Origin: an uncultured Oscillospiraceae bacterium | Lineage (GTDB): Bacteria; Bacillota; Clostridia; Oscillospirales; Ruminococcaceae | Length of the DNA stretch: 64,000 nt | Assembly (NCBI GenBank): GCA_934446355.1 | Contig: CAKSEC010000013.1 | Span: 3,295-67,294, forward strand | Direction: 5' to 3' | Shown: piece after piece, positions 60,935 through 64,000 of the stretch | Position numbering within the stretch: the stretch's first letter is position 1 | Layout of the letters: each line of letters begins with the position of its first letter | Position numbers and translations under genes: made by a program | The notes under the pieces: generated by a model | What the model saw: only the letters and a program-made list of their open reading frames with translations | What the model was told of the DNA's origin: nothing | Databases searched by the model: none

Positions 60935-61984
60935 ATGACTAAATATGAAGCTGTTGCGCAGGCAATAAAAACCGATATTGAAAACGGAGTATATACCGAG
61001 GGGCAGGCAATACCTACAGAGGAACTGCTCACTGCTCAGTATGACGTCAGCCGCCAGACGATACGCAAGGCATTAACGCTCTTGGTGGAAGATAATCTTA
61101 TAATTAAGCGTCAGGGCAGCGGTTCAGTGGTACGGCCGAAGCGGCTGAATCCAAGGACCGGAAAAATAGCGGTAGTTGCAACGTACATCAGCGATTACAT
61201 TTTTCCGAGTCAGCTTCGGGCTGTTGAGGAAGTTCTGTCTGAGAACAAGTACACTGCTGTTCTTTCGGCGACCCGCAACCGTGTTTGTAACGAGCGTGCT
61301 ATTCTCGAAGAAATACTCAAGAATCCCGTTGACGGCATACTGATAGAGGGTACAAAATCCGCAATACCGAACCCGAATTTCGATTTATATGAGAAACTTA
61401 TCGGCATGGGTATCCCGGTGGTCTTTTTCAACGGATATTACCCTGCCCTCAGCGGCACATATTCAGTCTGCGCAGACAATCAGGCCGGAGGCGCTGAACT
61501 TGTGCGCCACCTGATCGAACGTGGCCACACGAAAATCGCTGGATATTTCAAAAGCGATGATATCCAAGGACATCAGCGGTATTGCGGCTTTATTACAGAG
61601 TTGTTCCGCAGCGGTCTGATAATTCCTGATGAGAACGTGCTTTGGTACACCACGGAAACAAAAGAAAATCTTTTTGATAATCCAGAGGAAGTATTAAAGC
61701 ATCTCGGCGATAACACAGCAGTCGTGTGCTATAACGATGAGGTGGCATTCGGACTTGTGAAATGCCTGCTCTCAGCCGGCAAACGCATTCCGGAGGACGT
61801 TGCAGTAGTAAGCTTCGACAACAGCGCTCTCAGCCGTATATCTCAGGTGCCTATAACCTCGCTTTCCTATGAGGATAGGAACATCGGCAGGATAGCCGCA
61901 CAAAAGCTCGTAGATATCCTGAACGGCAAGCAGGTTTCTTCTGAGGTGCTGCCGTGGACTTTTATTCAAAAGGAAAGCTCATAA
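60935..61984 (+). CDS. araR: AraR-type arabinose regulator (GntR HTH with LacI-type sensor)
   Basis: A 349-residue regulator. Winged helix of GntR type (MTKYEAVAQAIKTDIENGVYTEGQAIPTEELLTAQYDVSRQTIRKAL...IIKRQGSGSVV) joined to a LacI/periplasmic-type effector domain (KIAVVATYISDYIFPSQLRAVEEVL; DGILIEGTKSA; TAVVCYNDEVAFGLVKCLL; VAVVSFDNSALS). This mosaic is characteristic of AraR. It lies opposite the arabinose transporter operon, and is expected to release DNA on binding L-arabinose. Confidence 0.94.
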   Translation: MTKYEAVAQAIKTDIENGVYTEGQAIPTEELLTAQYDVSRQTIRKALTLLVEDNLIIKRQGSGSVVRPKRLNPRTGKIAVVATYISDYIFPSQLRAVEEVLSENKYTAVLSATRNRVCNERAILEEILKNPVDGILIEGTKSAIPNPNFDLYEKLIGMGIPVVFFNGYYPALSGTYSVCADNQAGGAELVRHLIERGHTKIAGYFKSDDIQGHQRYCGFITELFRSGLIIPDENVLWYTTETKENLFDNPEEVLKHLGDNTAVVCYNDEVAFGLVKCLLSAGKRIPEDVAVVSFDNSALSRISQVPITSLSYEDRNIGRIAAQKLVDILNGKQVSSEVLPWTFIQKESS

Positions 61985-62021
61985 ATCAAAACCACACATA
62001 AAATACTGGATATCTTATCAT

Positions 62022-62063
62022 AAAAGCCATCTTTTGCTTGTAGGGAAAAGATGGCTTTTTGTA
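62022..62063 (+). terminator. rho-independent terminator after araR
   Basis: AAAAGCCATCTTTT (62022-62035) with AAAAGATGGCTTTT (62047-62060), perfect 14 bp, then T-run. Confidence 0.85.
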
Positions 62064-62151
62064 TATCATATTTCTGACAGATTTCTTTTTACGTCCTTTA
62101 TGTTTTACCACATATTCTGCAAAAGCTCAACATTTTCGCCCACCTCTCCCC

Positions 62152-62180
62152 TTGATTTTTCTCAAATAATATGTTACAAT
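62152..62180 (+). promoter_or_regulatory. promoter of the recombinase gene
   Basis: TTGATT (62152-62157), 17 bases, TACAAT (62175-62180). Confidence 0.75.
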
Positions 62181-62215
62181 GACATTATGATGAAAATCGA
62201 AAGGAGAAAACCACA

Positions 62216-64000
62216 TTGGAATCATCTCCCGTGATAAGCATAGCCGGCTACTGCCGAATTTCCGTGGATATGGAAGTAGACCGTGACAACACCTCTATTG
62301 AGAACCAGAAAGCTATAATCTCGGAGTACGTCAGGGTGAAGTTTCCGGACGCAGAACTTACTTTCTACGAGGACCGTGACCGCTCCGGATACACATTCGA
62401 CCAGCGGCTGGGTTACCAGAAAATGCGCAAAAAGCTGATGAGCGGCGAACACAATATACTGATAATAAAGGACTTCAGCCGTTTTTCCCGCCGAAACAGC
62501 AAGGGTCTGGTCGAGCTTGAGGACCTGCGCGACAAGGGCGTCCGAATAATCGCCATCGGCGACAGTATCGACTACCCGACATTCGACGACTGGATGTCGA
62601 TACAGTTCAGGTTTCTTGTGAACGAAATGCCGGTCACCGACGCCAGCAAAAAGGTCAAGAGCGTAATAGCCAACCGCCAGAAGGACGGAAAATGGCTCTG
62701 CGCCGTGCCCTACGGCTATCGTCTGGAGGGTAACAAGAATCTCACGATAACCGTTGATGAGGAATGCGCCCCCGTCGTGCGCAAAATATTCGAGCTGTAT
62801 TCCGAGGGTATGGGCTACCGGAAAATCGCAAACTACCTAACCGACCAGCACATTCCCACTCCACGGACGATAGAGCGTGAACGAAAGATCGCCGCCGGCG
62901 AGGACTGCAAAATCAACGCCCGCCCAGAATGGAGCCTTATAACCGTGTCCGAGATACTGCGCAACGATTTCTATATTGGGACGTTCAGGCAGGCAAAATA
63001 CAAGCGCACCAAAATAAACGGCGCAGACAAAAAGACCGACGAAAGCCAGCATATAATATTCGAGAACCACCACCCCGCAATAATCAGCGACCGGCTGTTC
63101 CTGTCCGTTCAGCAGCAGCTTGACAGCCGCACAAACGGGAATTATCGGGGCGTAAAGAAGTACGAGAACGTATATTCGGGATTTTTGTTCTGCGGCGACT
63201 GCGGCGCACCGATGTTCTCGATAAGCAGCCCGAAGCGCGAGCCTGCCTACACCTGCGGAAGCTACCACCGCAGAGGGCTGAAAGCCTGCACATCTCATTT
63301 CATCAAGTGCGAAACGCTCGACATTGCGCTAAAGGAATATATCAGGCTTGTGCGAGATAACTCAGCCGACCTGCTCCGCCAGTTGGACGAGGCTCTGAAA
63401 GAGGAAAAAATCGAGAGCGGCGAAACGCAAAATACCGTTGAAATATTACGACAGCGGATAGAGGACGCCAAGTCCGAAATGAAGTTGCTCGCCCGCCAGA
63501 AAGTCAGGGAAATAGCCAGAAATCCCGAAAACGAGGCTCTGTTTGAGGAAACCTACGGCGAAATGCTGGACGACCTCGCAAACCGGATAGACTCGCTCGA
63601 AAGCCAGATACAGTCAATGACCGAGAAGCAGAGCGCAGTGCTGCGTGTGAACCGAACCGCACGCACGGCTATCGGGATATTCAGCGACATCATCGAAAAG
63701 GAACACCTGTCCCGCACCGACCTCGAAGTCCTCATCGACCGCATAACCGTTTTTGAGGACAGGGTGGACATAAAGCTGCGCTCCAACATCGACGCACTGC
63801 TGCGGCTCGACCCGTCAAAAGGTCTGACCGCAAATTTTTGTCCTGACACGGGTGATATCGCACAGGAGATCACACAGAAAAGCCCCAACAGACGGGGCAA
63901 GGTTATCCGTGTCAATGTGTTATGTGAGGGCGACCCACTAGAAATATACACCAGCCCTGACGGCGAGGTAATTTTCAAGAAATATTCGCCGGTCGGCGAG
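62216..64000 (+). CDS. large serine recombinase (partial, runs off the window)
   Basis: 595 codons are visible and open to base 64000. Start is TTG 62216, nine bases after AAGGAG. Catalytic domain: AGYCRISVDMEVDRDNTSIENQK (Ser at the RIS motif), DFSRFSRRNSKGLVELEDLRDKGVRIIAI; then recombinase domain VPYGYRL...VRKIFELYSEGMGYRKIANYL and SLITVSEILRNDFYIGTFRQ; zinc ribbon FCGDCG...TCG...C; and a coiled region (residues about 390-475). These enzymes move phages and integrative elements at short att sites. It is probably the first gene of a mobile element entering from the right; no att site was found. Confidence 0.92.
   Translation, partial: MESSPVISIAGYCRISVDMEVDRDNTSIENQKAIISEYVRVKFPDAELTFYEDRDRSGYTFDQRLGYQKMRKKLMSGEHNILIIKDFSRFSRRNSKGLVELEDLRDKGVRIIAIGDSIDYPTFDDWMSIQFRFLVNEMPVTDASKKVKSVIANRQKDGKWLCAVPYGYRLEGNKNLTITVDEECAPVVRKIFELYSEGMGYRKIANYLTDQHIPTPRTIERERKIAAGEDCKINARPEWSLITVSEILRNDFYIGTFRQAKYKRTKINGADKKTDESQHIIFENHHPAIISDRLFLSVQQQLDSRTNGNYRGVKKYENVYSGFLFCGDCGAPMFSISSPKREPAYTCGSYHRRGLKACTSHFIKCETLDIALKEYIRLVRDNSADLLRQLDEALKEEKIESGETQNTVEILRQRIEDAKSEMKLLARQKVREIARNPENEALFEETYGEMLDDLANRIDSLESQIQSMTEKQSAVLRVNRTARTAIGIFSDIIEKEHLSRTDLEVLIDRITVFEDRVDIKLRSNIDALLRLDPSKGLTANFCPDTGDIAQEITQKSPNRRGKVIRVNVLCEGDPLEIYTSPDGEVIFKKYSPVGE

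Noticed and set aside
1..64000. tRNA, rRNA and CRISPR arrays
   Set aside because: No T-loop GGTTCGAATCC-like signatures, rRNA motifs or regular spaced repeats were seen by eye.

Overview
The window looks like a chromosome segment of a Gram-positive gut Clostridia of the Ruminococcus/Oscillospiraceae type. This rests on strong AGGAGG ribosome binding sites, TTGACA-17-TATAAT promoters, many small Ser/Ala-rich lipoproteins, a DUF4358-MBOAT-DHHW cassette, a CotH/VTC/DUF4956 cluster and a sucrose PTS operon. No rRNA, tRNA or CRISPR array was recognised. Coding density is high, but several stretches are patchworks of truncated genes and repeats.

Layout. 1-1.7 kb: the end of a cytidylate-kinase-like gene, then a chimeric scar (MATE start codon region, antisense aldo/keto reductase tail, 5'-truncated membrane protein). 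1.8-5.1 kb: lipoprotein, MBOAT acyltransferase and DHHW protein, a likely cell-surface polymer O-acylation set. 5.2-12.6 kb: a consensus-promoter membrane-anchored protein, a 5'-truncated Ig-like metallopeptidase, a DUF4143 ATPase, an ECF sigma factor with its membrane partner, and hypotheticals. 12.8-14.4 kb: a zinc macrodomain and class M sirtuin pair (protein ADP-ribosylation). 14.6-16.0 kb: an MBL-like protein divergent from an HxlR regulator. 16.1-23.4 kb: a sucrose operon, scrA-scrB-scrK-ptsH-ptsI, with the LacI-type regulator ScrR and its operators. Sucrose is imported as sucrose-6-phosphate, hydrolysed by ScrB, and the fructose is phosphorylated by ScrK; EI and HPr come from the same transcript. 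23.6-28.8 kb: a lipoprotein plus two membrane proteins, and a 700-residue lipoprotein.

29.0-33.0 kb is unusual: four genes (Rpn nuclease, LysR regulator, cyclophilin-like lipoprotein, small membrane protein) each have a lesion at or near the start codon or signal peptide but an intact body. They lie around an intact MerR-flavodoxin pair. 33.3-38.6 kb: small metabolic genes (alpha/beta hydrolase, SGNH, PhzF, HAD, HIT), then a three-domain GNAT protein preceded by a possible leader peptide and terminator. 38.7-42 kb: a 1108-residue zinc-ribbon membrane protein. 42.3-47.9 kb: a two-component system divergent from VTC, DUF4956 and CotH genes. 48-51.7 kb: a hypothetical gene, a hairpin-rich zone leading into spoVG, and an aldo/keto reductase fragment, together looking like a remnant of an integrated element. 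52-62 kb: an arabinose regulon (AraR; ABC importer with two permeases; AraA, AraB, AraD). 62.2-64 kb: a large serine recombinase running off the window, probably the edge of a mobile element.

Two undescribed-looking repeat families stand out. One is a long hairpin with a constant tip and co-varying stems (three copies: 14.4, 15.6 and 51.8 kb). The other is a 79-bp two-hairpin element (33.15 and 42.1 kb) with a compensatory stem change; one copy supplies the -10 box of a consensus promoter. All calls are from reading the sequence; no database search was run.
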